From the NCBI RefSeq assembly GCF_008180415.1, contig NZ_VTEI01000002.1, positions 392,518-456,517 of the forward strand: a stretch of DNA of 64,000 nucleotides. The letters run 5' to 3'. The stretch comes from Rossellomorea vietnamensis (GTDB taxonomy: Bacteria; Bacillota; Bacilli; Bacillales; Bacillaceae_B). A program made the position numbers and the translations under genes. The notes below the pieces were generated by a model. The model worked only from the letters and a program-made list of their open reading frames with translations. It ran no database searches and was not told the DNA's origin. This document shows, piece after piece, positions 26,040-34,048 of the stretch (its first letter is position 1; every line of letters begins with the position of its first letter).

Positions 26040-26921
26040 TCAACTTAACGTCACCATTTGTGATTGTACATCCTTCCATGCCAACAGCTCTTTAAATTTC
26101 CGCTCGGCATCCGCATATCCTTGGTTGTATAAATCCTCAAGTTTCCTTGGATTACGCTCGATTCTACCGACTTTTAACGGCATTTCAGGACGGATAATAA
26201 ACACGCTGCCCCTCTCTTCTTCCTTTTCCAGGTATTCAACCGTCTCATTATATACTTTATAACGGTTCATCATGGCTTCTCTTAGACCAGGATATTGAGG
26301 GTATTTTCGTTTAACCAGGTAATTAAACTTCGATGGGCTTTTTAAATAACCTTTATTCCTTGTCAGAATGACGACGTTCTTTGGATAACCGTCCGTTTCC
26401 GCTTTCCTAACAGGTATCGGGTCGCTGATTCCGCCATCAAGTAAGTGGCGGGATTGAAACTGTACAACTGGCGCCACGAATGGAAGCGAGCTTGATGCAC
26501 GAATGGGCGTCAAAACATCTTCACCATAATCGCTTCTATTGTGATAGACAGACTCGCCCGTATGGCAGTCTGTTGTCCCAATTACAAATTGGGAAATGCT
26601 TTTTTGGAAAGCTTCATAGTCATATGGAACAATTTTATTGGGAATTTCATTAAATACGAAATCCATCCCAAACAGTTCTCTTTTTTTAAAATAGTTTCTC
26701 CACGACAGGTAATTCGGATCTCCTGCAAACCCGATGTTCACTTTTTTGTTTCTTCCTTTTTGCTTAGACAGGTATGAGGCCGCAATACAAGCACCTGCTG
26801 AAACCCCGATAACGTATGGAAACTCGACTTCGTTTTCTAAAAGGTACTCCAGGACTCCTGCTGTATATACTCCTCTCATTCCCCCGCCTTCCAGTACAAG
26901 TCCGGTTTGTTCGAAAAGCAT
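26040..26921 (-). CDS. Patatin-like phospholipase
   Basis: A 293-residue lipid acyl hydrolase of the patatin/RssA type. The oxyanion loop GLVLEGGGMRGVYTAGVLEY begins at residue 7, the nucleophile elbow GVSAGACIAASY (GxSxG) is near 39-50, and the catalytic Asp lies in LLDGGISDPIPV (DGG, about 160). The length and the phrase NIGFAGDPNYLSWRNYF fit the small YjjU-like bacterial group. Cytoplasmic, no signal peptide. Lipid substrate unknown. Monocistronic. Confidence 0.9.
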   Translation of the reverse strand: MLFEQTGLVLEGGGMRGVYTAGVLEYLLENEVEFPYVIGVSAGACIAASYLSKQKGRNKKVNIGFAGDPNYLSWRNYFKKRELFGMDFVFNEIPNKIVPYDYEAFQKSISQFVIGTTDCHTGESVYHNRSDYGEDVLTPIRASSSLPFVAPVVQFQSRHLLDGGISDPIPVRKAETDGYPKNVVILTRNKGYLKSPSKFNYLVKRKYPQYPGLREAMMNRYKVYNETVEYLEKEEERGSVFIIRPEMPLKVGRIERNPRKLEDLYNQGYADAERKFKELLAWKDVQSQMVTLS

Positions 26922-27004
26922 CTTTCTTTCACCTCTTCAAAGTTTTTGCATTTTATAACTCTCTTGATTAGTGTCTCATAGTAAGGAAAGAATGTGTATT
27001 AATC

Positions 27005-27859
27005 TTACTCTTCATTAAAGATAGACTTTAAAGGGATGATAACTGCACCGCATTCTTTTTCGTAATATTCTATAGGTCCAGCTTCACCTAATACAATATA
27101 GGCATAATTCTTTTCTTTCATATCTTGAAGTGCTTGATGAAGAAGCATGCTTCCCACTCTGTTATTTCTTTCAGTTTTCAACACGCCCATAGGACCGTAA
27201 ATCCCTTTTTGGCTGCGATAGACATCATAGGAAGAAAATCCGATTAGCCTTGACCCTTCCCAAGCAAGAAAGATGGGAATATCTTTTTGCTGGAATCCAT
27301 TGAGAATCGACTCTGTCCAAGATCCTCCAAAGTTTTCCTCTACAAATTTAATGACTGCCGGCTGGTGCTCCTTTTCTGCTCTTTTAATCACTGCCTGTTG
27401 ATCTGAGATTTCTTTTTTAGTGTATGTATTCAAGAAAACGAGCAAGTCGCGGGCCGTCGTTACTGCAGCTTTTATTTTTTCATGGGGAAGTGCTTTAAGG
27501 AATTGCTGCTCTTCTTCAGACCAGTATTGATAGAATGATTTTATGATATGTCCTTCGTTCAGATAAAGTTGATTGTAATTCTGCATGATTTCGAGGGCTC
27601 TGTTCCATACCTGCTCTGTTCTTCTGGAAATACTTCTTGAAAAGTCTTTATGAGGAACACTCACCTCTTCTTTAGCCCTTTTTAAGACAAGGAGATCATG
27701 AATTTCTTCTTCCATCAGCAGGTACATTTCCATCAGTGTTCCCTTCCTTACAAGAGCCGCCCCGAGAAACAGATCCACTGGTTCAACCGGCCCCTCACTG
27801 ACTGCCTCCGCGTGGCTTATTAAACTTTTTACCTTATTCGTAAGAAAATACGTTTCCAT
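27005..27859 (-). CDS. Clp-N-like domain fused to a GNAT acetyltransferase
   Basis: 284 residues from ATG 27859 (GGGGGAAAAGGA upstream). Residues 1-140 look like the double Clp N-terminal repeat: KSLISHAEAVSEGPVEPVDL with FLGAALVRKG, then SRRTEQVWNRALEIMQNYNQ with LNEGHIIKSFYQ. Clp-N domains bind adaptors or substrate proteins. Residues 155-284 are a GNAT fold, with MGVLKTERNNRVGSMLLHQA as the acetyl-CoA loop and YYEKECGAVII at the end. The combination suggests an acetyltransferase that recognises proteins. Monocistronic. Confidence 0.78.
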   Translation of the reverse strand: METYFLTNKVKSLISHAEAVSEGPVEPVDLFLGAALVRKGTLMEMYLLMEEEIHDLLVLKRAKEEVSVPHKDFSRSISRRTEQVWNRALEIMQNYNQLYLNEGHIIKSFYQYWSEEEQQFLKALPHEKIKAAVTTARDLLVFLNTYTKKEISDQQAVIKRAEKEHQPAVIKFVEENFGGSWTESILNGFQQKDIPIFLAWEGSRLIGFSSYDVYRSQKGIYGPMGVLKTERNNRVGSMLLHQALQDMKEKNYAYIVLGEAGPIEYYEKECGAVIIPLKSIFNEE

Positions 27860-27970
27860 TCCTTTTCCCCCTATAGACAAAAGACCGATTCTCTACCAGA
27901 ACCGGCCTTGGTTTCTTTACTATATTCTACAAGAGTTTTATTTTTCCTATGCTAATTTCCTTTTTTTGAA

Positions 27971-28143
27971 AGACTGTTTTTGTATTAACTGTTGCTTTCG
28001 GAAAATCCCAAGAGTCCGATTTTTCCCCGGATACTAGGGTTTTCCTCTCTAATCGAGTGCAGCTCTTTTCTTTCTTACCACTATTTGCGGTGATATCGTA
28101 CGTATTCCATGTTAAATAGCAACGAAGTTTACGAAAAGAGCCT
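27971..28143 (+). mobile_element. MITE-like repeat overlapping the yxlG 3' end, TSD TTTGAA
   Basis: A 173-bp copy flanked by TTTGAA at 27965-27970 and 28144-28149. Its right terminus supplies the last three sense codons (AGG CTC TTT is followed by TCG) and the TAA stop of the yxlG-like gene. Confidence 0.88.
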
Positions 28144-28905
28144 TTTGAAAAGCAATGGTGTGGCCGTCATGATAAGGATGATGATTCCGAGTGTGATAAT
28201 TAAGGTTAAATTCAAATCAGTGGACCAATTTCCGTTTACAAGAATTTCAGTTACATAAGAAGTGATTTGTGAAGGAGACCATTTTAATTGGCTGGAAAGC
28301 ATACTTGAGAAAAATGTAATAAAAATCGAGAGTCCGATTGTTGAGAAAGCTGCTAAACCAGGGGAAGATGTCAGGCTGCTTAAAAAGATTGTCAACGTAA
28401 CAATGAAGGACAACCAAATTCCATAAGCCAGCAATGCTTGAATGAAATCAGACACCGCAATGCCATCAAATAATATATTGATATAGTAGCAACTTGCAAC
28501 CATCCCTATTACATAGGAAACCCCGACAAGAATTATAGCAGCGGCCCATTTTGACAGAATATAGCTAAAAAACGATACGGGTTTAACCAGCACAAGAGAG
28601 GCGCTTCCATTCTTTCTTTCTCCTGCCACAGTCCCCATAAAACCCAGAACAATTACCAGGACGCCCAACGTGCTGTACTGACTTATCACAGCAAGAAGCA
28701 CTTCTTGGGACGATGGAGGGGGAATTTCAATGACTGCCCCTTCAGGAAGGTTTCCCACTGCATCCAAAATATCAGGCATATAAAAGGCAGTCAAAGGTTC
28801 TGTAATCCCAAATAAGATGAATATAATCGGCATCCAAATCCATTTGAAGTTTCTCCTTGATTCAAGCAATTCTTTCCTAAGAAGTACGAAGAATTGTTTC
28901 ATCAT
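28129..28905 (-). CDS. yxlG: ABC-2 type permease, YxlG-like
   Basis: A 258-residue protein with six predicted membrane segments and a large loop after the first (about 40-75). It contains the ABC-2 phrase GTVAGERKNGSASLVLVKPV (about 88-107). It pairs with the ATPase gene, overlapping it by 4 bp (ATGA). By gene order it matches YxlG of the B. subtilis sigY operon; the substrate is unknown. Its C-terminus ends LLFKRLFS because a repeat element inserted there. Removing the element and one target copy restores LLFKKRKLA and a TAG stop. Confidence 0.82.
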   Translation of the reverse strand: MMKQFFVLLRKELLESRRNFKWIWMPIIFILFGITEPLTAFYMPDILDAVGNLPEGAVIEIPPPSSQEVLLAVISQYSTLGVLVIVLGFMGTVAGERKNGSASLVLVKPVSFFSYILSKWAAAIILVGVSYVIGMVASCYYINILFDGIAVSDFIQALLAYGIWLSFIVTLTIFLSSLTSSPGLAAFSTIGLSIFITFFSSMLSSQLKWSPSQITSYVTEILVNGNWSTDLNLTLIITLGIIILIMTATPLLFKRLFS

Positions 28906-29807
28906 TTAACCACCTTCATGAATATATCTTCCAGACTGCTCTCGCTTGTTTCGAATCTAATGAGTGGAAGCGCATGCTGAACAGCAATCTGCAGTATTTC
29001 ATTTCTCGCCTTACTGATATTTACAACTTTAAGCAGGATAGTGTCACCATGTATTGTATGTTCCTGAAAAAATGGACTGCCTATGAAATGCTTGATGAAT
29101 TGATCGGCTGTTTCTTCAAACTGTAATATAAGAACTGCCTCTTTATATCTCTCTTTAATGTCCTGCAAGGCCCCGCCTTCTACTAAATTTCCATTATGGA
29201 GAAACAAGACATCATCACAGATTTCTTCTGCATCATTTAAAATATGTGTGGAGAAGAGGATGGTTGTATCTTTTTTCAACCTTCCCATCAATTCCAGCAC
29301 TTCTCTTCTTCCAAAAGGATCCAGCGCTGACACTGGTTCGTCGAGCATAAGCAATTTAGGTTTGTGAATTAACGCCTGAGCTATGCCAAGCCTTTGCTTC
29401 ATTCCGCCTGAAAACGCTCCTATCTTCCGAACTTTTGCGTCTGCAAGGCCGACGAGATCAAGAAGATCACCGGTTCGTTCTTGGGCTTCTTTCTTTGACA
29501 TTCCCGTAATTTCACCAGAGAATATCATGTACTCCTCCCCGGACATCCACTCAAAGAAAGATGGGTACTGGGGCAGGTAGCCGATTAACGACCGCAGATC
29601 CTTGGTCTGGGGCAGAAGATCCGAATGCACACTTCCTGAACTGGGAGTAATGAGTCCCGCGAGCATTTGAATGGTGGTTGTCTTTCCCGCCCCATTAGGT
29701 CCCAGCAGTGCTGTGCACTTTCCTTCTTCCAATTGAAAGGTCACGTTGTTGACCGCAAGCTTTTCTTTATATTCTTTTCTTAACTCTTTAACAGTGATGA
29801 CATTCAT
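28902..29807 (-). CDS. yxlF: ABC transporter ATPase, YxlF-like
   Basis: About 301 residues from ATG 29807. Walker A LLGPNGAGKTTTIQML (about 35-50), signature FSGGMKQRLGIAQAL (about 130-145), Walker B LLMLDEPVSALDP and H-loop FSTHIL. The last about 80 residues form the usual C-terminal extension of drug/antibiotic exporter ATPases. The start overlaps the yxlE stop by 4 bp, and the end overlaps the permease by 4 bp, so this is a tightly coupled operon. Confidence 0.9.
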   Translation of the reverse strand: MNVITVKELRKEYKEKLAVNNVTFQLEEGKCTALLGPNGAGKTTTIQMLAGLITPSSGSVHSDLLPQTKDLRSLIGYLPQYPSFFEWMSGEEYMIFSGEITGMSKKEAQERTGDLLDLVGLADAKVRKIGAFSGGMKQRLGIAQALIHKPKLLMLDEPVSALDPFGRREVLELMGRLKKDTTILFSTHILNDAEEICDDVLFLHNGNLVEGGALQDIKERYKEAVLILQFEETADQFIKHFIGSPFFQEHTIHGDTILLKVVNISKARNEILQIAVQHALPLIRFETSESSLEDIFMKVVK

Positions 29808-30019
29808 CCATTTTGTCTCCTTCCAATGACAAAGTAGATAATGGGTCCAATAATGTTGATAAATAATATGATCAATACCCACAGCCATTTCGGTCCATTG
29901 GTATTCTTGATCCTAATTAAATCCACAAGAGCCGTAACTATTAAAATGAGCTGGATGATCAGCAAAGGAGCAACCAGCCCCCAGTTGATTGATTCTAAAA
30001 CTTGTTGTAGTTCTGTCAT
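29804..30019 (-). CDS. yxlE: PLDc_N-domain small membrane protein, YxlE-like
   Basis: 71 residues from ATG 30019 (GAGGAGG upstream). Two membrane segments and the PLDc_N pattern: LIQLILIVTALVDLIR, then GPKWLWVLIILFINIIGPIIYF in two stretches, then GRR. In B. subtilis YxlE helps hold sigma-Y inactive together with YxlD. Here it heads yxlE-F-G with no sigY, yxlC or yxlD in the window, so its partner is uncertain. The upstream region carries repeat elements. Confidence 0.82.
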   Translation of the reverse strand: MTELQQVLESINWGLVAPLLIIQLILIVTALVDLIRIKNTNGPKWLWVLIILFINIIGPIIYFVIGRRQNG

Positions 30020-30152
30020 TTTATATTCCTCCTCATTATTTCTTTTGTATTCTCGATGATAATACGAAGAAGAGGAAAAAACGTTCAATAATTATTAAAT
30101 TTTTTTAAAGAAATCTTTAGCTCTTAGTAAATATCCGTTTCTTCTTATAAGA

Positions 30153-30418
30153 AGGCCCTTTTCGCCATTTTATATTTATCCCGAAAAGAATAACCCTGCT
30201 TCACCGGTTTAACCTGGTAATAATGAAAGGCTCTTTTCGTAAACTTTGTTGCTATTTGATATTAATTCCAAAAAAACTATTCATAATTCATCTTACTAAC
30301 CTTGTGATCGTGAAAAGAAAAGAGCTGCTTTCCCCCGTTAGAGAGAAACCCTTTAGTATACGGGGGCAAATACGGCTCTTGGGATTTTCCTAGAAGCCGC
30401 AATGAATGAGAAAACACT
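30153..30418 (-). mobile_element. Composite MITE-like repeat, outer TSD ATAAGA
   Basis: A 75-bp partial copy (30153-30227) is followed directly by a full copy (30228-30418), both in reverse orientation. The pair as a whole is flanked by ATAAGA at 30147-30152 and 30419-30424. Confidence 0.75.
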
Positions 30419-30462
30419 ATAAGAAAAGCCGTCTGCACTTTTGCGCAGACGGCTTTTCTTTC
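30418..30462 (-). terminator. Rho-independent terminator
   Basis: AAGAAAAGCCGTCTGC / GCAGACGGCTTTTCTT strong stem with a T run, downstream of the DUF4870-like gene. Confidence 0.85.
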
Positions 30463-30497
30463 ACAATTCAACGTGGTTACTCGTTAAATCTTATTCC

Positions 30498-30821
30498 TTA
30501 TAAAATGCGGAAAATCGCTGGAATTCGGTAGTACTCTCCTTCATATGCCTTTATCGCTCCAAGGATTGTAAAAATGAAGGCAAGCAGTCCGACAATCGGT
30601 GCAAGGATAAATCCGATCAGGACTAACATCAGCAGCGAACTTATCAGTCCATAGATGAAATAGGAAATAAGAAAGTTGATATACTCTTTTCCGTGATGGT
30701 CGATATACTCTGATTCGTCTTTCTTGATGAGCCAGATAACCAGCGGTCCAATGAAAACTGTAAAGAAGCTGATAATATAAATGAATGCGGCTAATAGTCT
30801 TTCTTCTTTTGTTGGTTCCAC
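30498..30821 (-). CDS. DUF4870-like small membrane protein
   Basis: 107 residues from GTG 30821 (GGAGGGATA upstream). Membrane segments near 8-28, 48-65 and 68-90, with the family phrase GPLVIWLIKKDESEYIDHHG then KEYINFLISYFIY. The family is widespread and of unknown function. Monocistronic, ending at a strong terminator. Confidence 0.82.
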   Translation of the reverse strand: MEPTKEERLLAAFIYIISFFTVFIGPLVIWLIKKDESEYIDHHGKEYINFLISYFIYGLISSLLMLVLIGFILAPIVGLLAFIFTILGAIKAYEGEYYRIPAIFRIL

Positions 30822-30839
30822 ACTATCCCTCCTCTATAA

Positions 30840-30963
30840 GTCTTTTCTTGTTGGAGTTGCTGCTTTAGGATATCTCCGGATACTAAGGTTTTTCTCCTGG
30901 TGAGTGAGTTATGACGTTATTTCGATATAGATTAACTTGAAGCAGCGATTACGAAAAGAGCCA
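30840..30963 (+). repeat. Degenerate MITE-like repeat
   Basis: The right end ATTACGAAAAGAGCC and internal GGATACTAAGG are recognisable; the left end and direct repeats are not. Confidence 0.5.
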
Positions 30964-31030
30964 CCGGAAAATATCATCTACTTAACTATACGCTTGAGAA
31001 AATGAAAAGTTTCGATTGATTTTCTTTATT

Positions 31031-31075
31031 CCTTTAAAGCACGAAGAGGGACTGTCCCTCTTCGTGCTTTAAAGG
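31031..31075. promoter_or_regulatory. 45-bp perfect palindrome upstream of uppP
   Basis: 22-bp arms (CCTTTAAAGCACGAAGAGGG plus AC, and their exact complement) flank a single central T. No T run follows on either strand, so it is not a normal terminator. It ends 75 bp before the uppP start. Confidence 0.7.
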
Positions 31076-31150
31076 GGTAAAGTCAAGGCATTCTTCCGGC
31101 TTTTTTGAATATATGTTAATAGAGACCTTGTCCAGGAAGGATGAATTTTT

Positions 31151-31933
31151 ATGATGTCTAAACTTGAAGCCTTGATATTGGGAATGATTCAGGGGCTTAC
31201 CGAATTCCTGCCGATCTCCAGCACCGGCCATCTGTATATTGGACGGAAAGCGTTCGGACTTGAAGATGCGGGCCTTTTCCTGGATACGATGCTTCACCTC
31301 GGAACTCTTCTTGCGGTCCTTGTTGTCTACCAGAAGGAACTGCTGCATATGATCCGCCACCCTTTCAGCAGATTGAGCATGATACTGATCATAGGAACGA
31401 TTCCTGCTGTCATCATCGGATTTTCCTTTGAAGATTATTTTGACCGAATTTCCACAACAGGAAGTACAATAGGATGGGAATTTCTCATAACAGGTCTGGT
31501 CATGTATATAGCGGATGGAGTCAAGGATGGTTATAAAAAGCTTGAAGACCTTACTTATACGGATGCATTTGTCATAGGAAGCTTTCAGGCTGCCGCCATT
31601 TTCCCTGCTCTATCAAGGTCCGGGTTAACCATAGCTGCCGGTTTATTCCGCAAACTTGACCGCCAGACAGCTGCTTACTTTTCCTTCCTGCTTTCAACTC
31701 CAGCCATCCTTGGTGGATTGCTGATTAAAGGAAAGGATCTTTTCTCAGGCCATGTTGAAGCTGTTTCCCTTCCCGCTTTGATGGTCGGAACTGCGGCTTC
31801 TGCTGTCTTCGGCTATATAGCCATTGTCGCCATGATTAACTTCCTGAAAAACCGCTCTTTGAAAATTTTCTCCTATTATGTATGGGGGCTGGGCATTCTC
31901 ATTTTAGTTCTTCAATGGGCAGGAATATTTTAA
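31151..31933 (+). CDS. uppP: Undecaprenyl-diphosphatase UppP/BacA
   Basis: A 260-residue polytopic protein that dephosphorylates undecaprenyl diphosphate to recycle the wall lipid carrier; this activity gives bacitracin tolerance. Both signatures are intact: GMIQGLTEFLPISSTGHL (about 12-29) and FPALSRSGLTIAAG (about 150-163). AGGAAGGATG precedes the ATG. It is followed 12 bp later by a DedA-family gene, which suggests one operon for carrier turnover. Confidence 0.95.
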   Translation: MMSKLEALILGMIQGLTEFLPISSTGHLYIGRKAFGLEDAGLFLDTMLHLGTLLAVLVVYQKELLHMIRHPFSRLSMILIIGTIPAVIIGFSFEDYFDRISTTGSTIGWEFLITGLVMYIADGVKDGYKKLEDLTYTDAFVIGSFQAAAIFPALSRSGLTIAAGLFRKLDRQTAAYFSFLLSTPAILGGLLIKGKDLFSGHVEAVSLPALMVGTAASAVFGYIAIVAMINFLKNRSLKIFSYYVWGLGILILVLQWAGIF

Positions 31934-31945
31934 GGGGTTGATGAA

Positions 31946-32548
31946 GTGGCACATGAATGGATATTTCAACTGCTTCAAACCCTCTCTGAATGGGGCTATC
32001 TTGGAATTGCCCTCGGATTGATGGTAGAAGTGATTCCTAGTGAATTGGTATTAAGCTATGGAGGTTTCCTGGTATCTGAAAACAAGCTTCATTTCGTTGG
32101 AGCACTTCTTGCAGGTGTAATCGGAGGTACACTGGCTCAATTATTTTTATATTGGCTTGGACTTTATGGCGGACGGCCTTTCTTTAATAAGTGGGGCAAA
32201 TTTCTACTAATCAGTGAAAAACATTTGGATGCTTCGGAAGAGTGGTTTACCAAATATGGCACCTTTGTCATCTTCTCAGCCAGGTTCATCCCAGTAGTCC
32301 GGCACGCGATCTCGATTCCGGCTGGAATAGGAAAAATGAAATTTTCGTTATTCTTACTTTATACATTTGCTGCTATGATTCCTTGGACGGTTCTTTTTCT
32401 CCTTATTGGAATGGAACTCGGCGATCACTGGAAGCAGATTGAAATTATCGGAAGCCAATACATCAAGCCTATTGCCTTTTTTGCAGGAACAGGCATAGCA
32501 ATTTACTTCGCTGTTCAAGCTTGGAAAGCCAGAAAGAAGAAAAATTAA
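31946..32548 (+). CDS. DedA-family membrane protein, possible undecaprenyl-phosphate flippase
   Basis: 200 residues from GTG 31946 with AAGGGG 8 nt upstream. The DedA signature FSARFIPVVRHAISIPAGIG (about 111-130) has the conserved Arg residues, and an acidic residue lies in GLMVEVIPSE near 27-36. Some DedA proteins (UptA/YngC type) return undecaprenyl phosphate to the inner leaflet. Cotranscription with uppP supports that role, but it is not proven by sequence. Confidence 0.85.
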   Translation: MAHEWIFQLLQTLSEWGYLGIALGLMVEVIPSELVLSYGGFLVSENKLHFVGALLAGVIGGTLAQLFLYWLGLYGGRPFFNKWGKFLLISEKHLDASEEWFTKYGTFVIFSARFIPVVRHAISIPAGIGKMKFSLFLLYTFAAMIPWTVLFLLIGMELGDHWKQIEIIGSQYIKPIAFFAGTGIAIYFAVQAWKARKKKN

Positions 32549-32635
32549 GGACCGCCTTATTTCTCCAGAAACACGATTAAAAGAGGAATAAAAAAGCTAG
32601 TGTTCAAGTTCAAAACCAGTAAAGGAACTGAAGTT

Positions 32636-33766
32636 ATGCAAACACTTATATTGAAAAATGCTACTCTCTATACCATCACATCAGGGATCATTCCTAACGG
32701 CAATGTCTGGATAGAAGAAGGAAAAATCAAAAAGATATCGACCCACTGGACCCAAACGATTCCCGGGGCAAAAACCATCGACTGTAAAGGAAAACCCCTT
32801 CTTCCCGGCTTCATTGATGTCCACACGCATCTTGGCCTTTATGACGAAGGAACAGGATGGGCAGGAAATGATGCCAACGAAACAATTGAACCGATGACTC
32901 CTCATATTCGTGCATTCGACGGAGTTTATCCTTTAGATCCCGGCTTTCAGGACGCTCTTAAATATGGTATCACCACCGTCAATGTCATGCCGGGAAGCGC
33001 CAACGTCATAGGCGGTACAACGGCAGTCATCAAGACAGCCGGCAAAAACATTGCGACTATGATGGTCCGTGAAACATCCGGCTTGAAACTGGCACTCGGC
33101 GAAAATCCAAAAAGAATTCACAGTAATGGAAACAAAGATTCCATTACCCGAATGGGAATCATGGGTATGCTGAGGGAAGCTTTTTTTCATGCAAAGTACT
33201 GTAATCAGCCAGAAGAGCTGAGAGTGGCACCGTTAGTCATGGCATTGAAAAAAGAAATTCCTGTCCGGATCCATGCACACCGAGCTGATGATATTCTTTC
33301 TGCTGTACGCTTTGCCTCTGAATTCGACCTGGATTTAAGAATTGAACACTGTACAGAGGGACATCTCATTGCAAGTGAACTGCGAGACCTGAATTTAAAA
33401 GTCAGTGTCGGTCCTACTTTCACCCGCCGCTCAAAGGTCGAGCTTAAAAACAAAAGCTGGCTGACCTATCAAGAACTGACGAATAATGGCGTTGAAGTTT
33501 CCATCACCACTGACCATCCTTATACTCCTGTCCAATATTTGAACATGTGTGCTGCCATTGCGGTAAGGGAAGGATGGAACCCCGAAAAGGCATTGGAAGG
33601 CATAACCATTAATCCTGCCAAAAACCTGGGGATCGACCACAGGCTCGGCAGTATCGAGAGAGGAAAAGATGCCGATCTGGTGCTTTGGAGCGACCATCCT
33701 TTTCATTTTATGGCGAAGCCCCTTCTAACATTAGTCAACGGGGAAATCGCTTTCAATGATTTGTAG
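32636..33766 (+). CDS. Amidohydrolase (imidazolonepropionase-like)
   Basis: About 376 residues from ATG 32636 (AAAGGAAC upstream; the earlier GTG at 32600 lacks support). The metal-site motifs of the amidohydrolase superfamily are visible: GFIDVHTHLGLYDEG (HxH), RIHAHRADD, RIEHCTEG and SITTDHPYTP (final Asp). The C-terminal phrase ITINPAKNLGIDHRLGSIERG plus GKDADLVLW is standard. The substrate is unknown; cyclic amides or dipeptides are possible. Confidence 0.88.
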   Translation: MQTLILKNATLYTITSGIIPNGNVWIEEGKIKKISTHWTQTIPGAKTIDCKGKPLLPGFIDVHTHLGLYDEGTGWAGNDANETIEPMTPHIRAFDGVYPLDPGFQDALKYGITTVNVMPGSANVIGGTTAVIKTAGKNIATMMVRETSGLKLALGENPKRIHSNGNKDSITRMGIMGMLREAFFHAKYCNQPEELRVAPLVMALKKEIPVRIHAHRADDILSAVRFASEFDLDLRIEHCTEGHLIASELRDLNLKVSVGPTFTRRSKVELKNKSWLTYQELTNNGVEVSITTDHPYTPVQYLNMCAAIAVREGWNPEKALEGITINPAKNLGIDHRLGSIERGKDADLVLWSDHPFHFMAKPLLTLVNGEIAFNDL

Positions 33767-33910
33767 AAAATTGGTGAATTTTTTCATAAAAAATTAACGA
33801 ATTACCTATTTCCTTTTATTATTTTTTTTAGTATGATACCAACAGATGATATATTCCATTATATTGTTCACTAGCCGGGCAATTGGATATATGGCTTTTG
33901 TAATGGAGGG

Positions 33911-33982
33911 AAGGCAAATGGTGCGCCACCAGTTTCTTAACTGGTCTTAGTGGGTTCGATTCCCACCCCGAAATTTTTTATG
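33911..33982 (+). other. tRNA-like sequence with D, anticodon and T arms but a poor acceptor stem
   Basis: A perfect T arm GTGGG-TTCGATT-CCCAC is preceded by an anticodon-like arm ACCAG-TTTCTTAA-CTGGT with an 8-nt loop, and by a D-like arm GGC-AAATGGTGC-GCC. Only three acceptor pairs (GGG/CCC) form before an internal mismatch, and no CCA is encoded. It is probably a degraded tRNA or a tRNA mimic. Confidence 0.45.
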
Positions 33983-34048
33983 CTGTTTATGAAAAATTTC
34001 GAGGGTGGAGTCTTTACACTAAAAGACTGCCCTCATGGAGGGATACAG

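Noticed and set aside
33950..34048. N-terminal extension of the acetyltransferase through the tRNA-like sequence
   Set aside because: The residues do not match a GNAT start, and a good ribosome binding site stands before ATG 34049.
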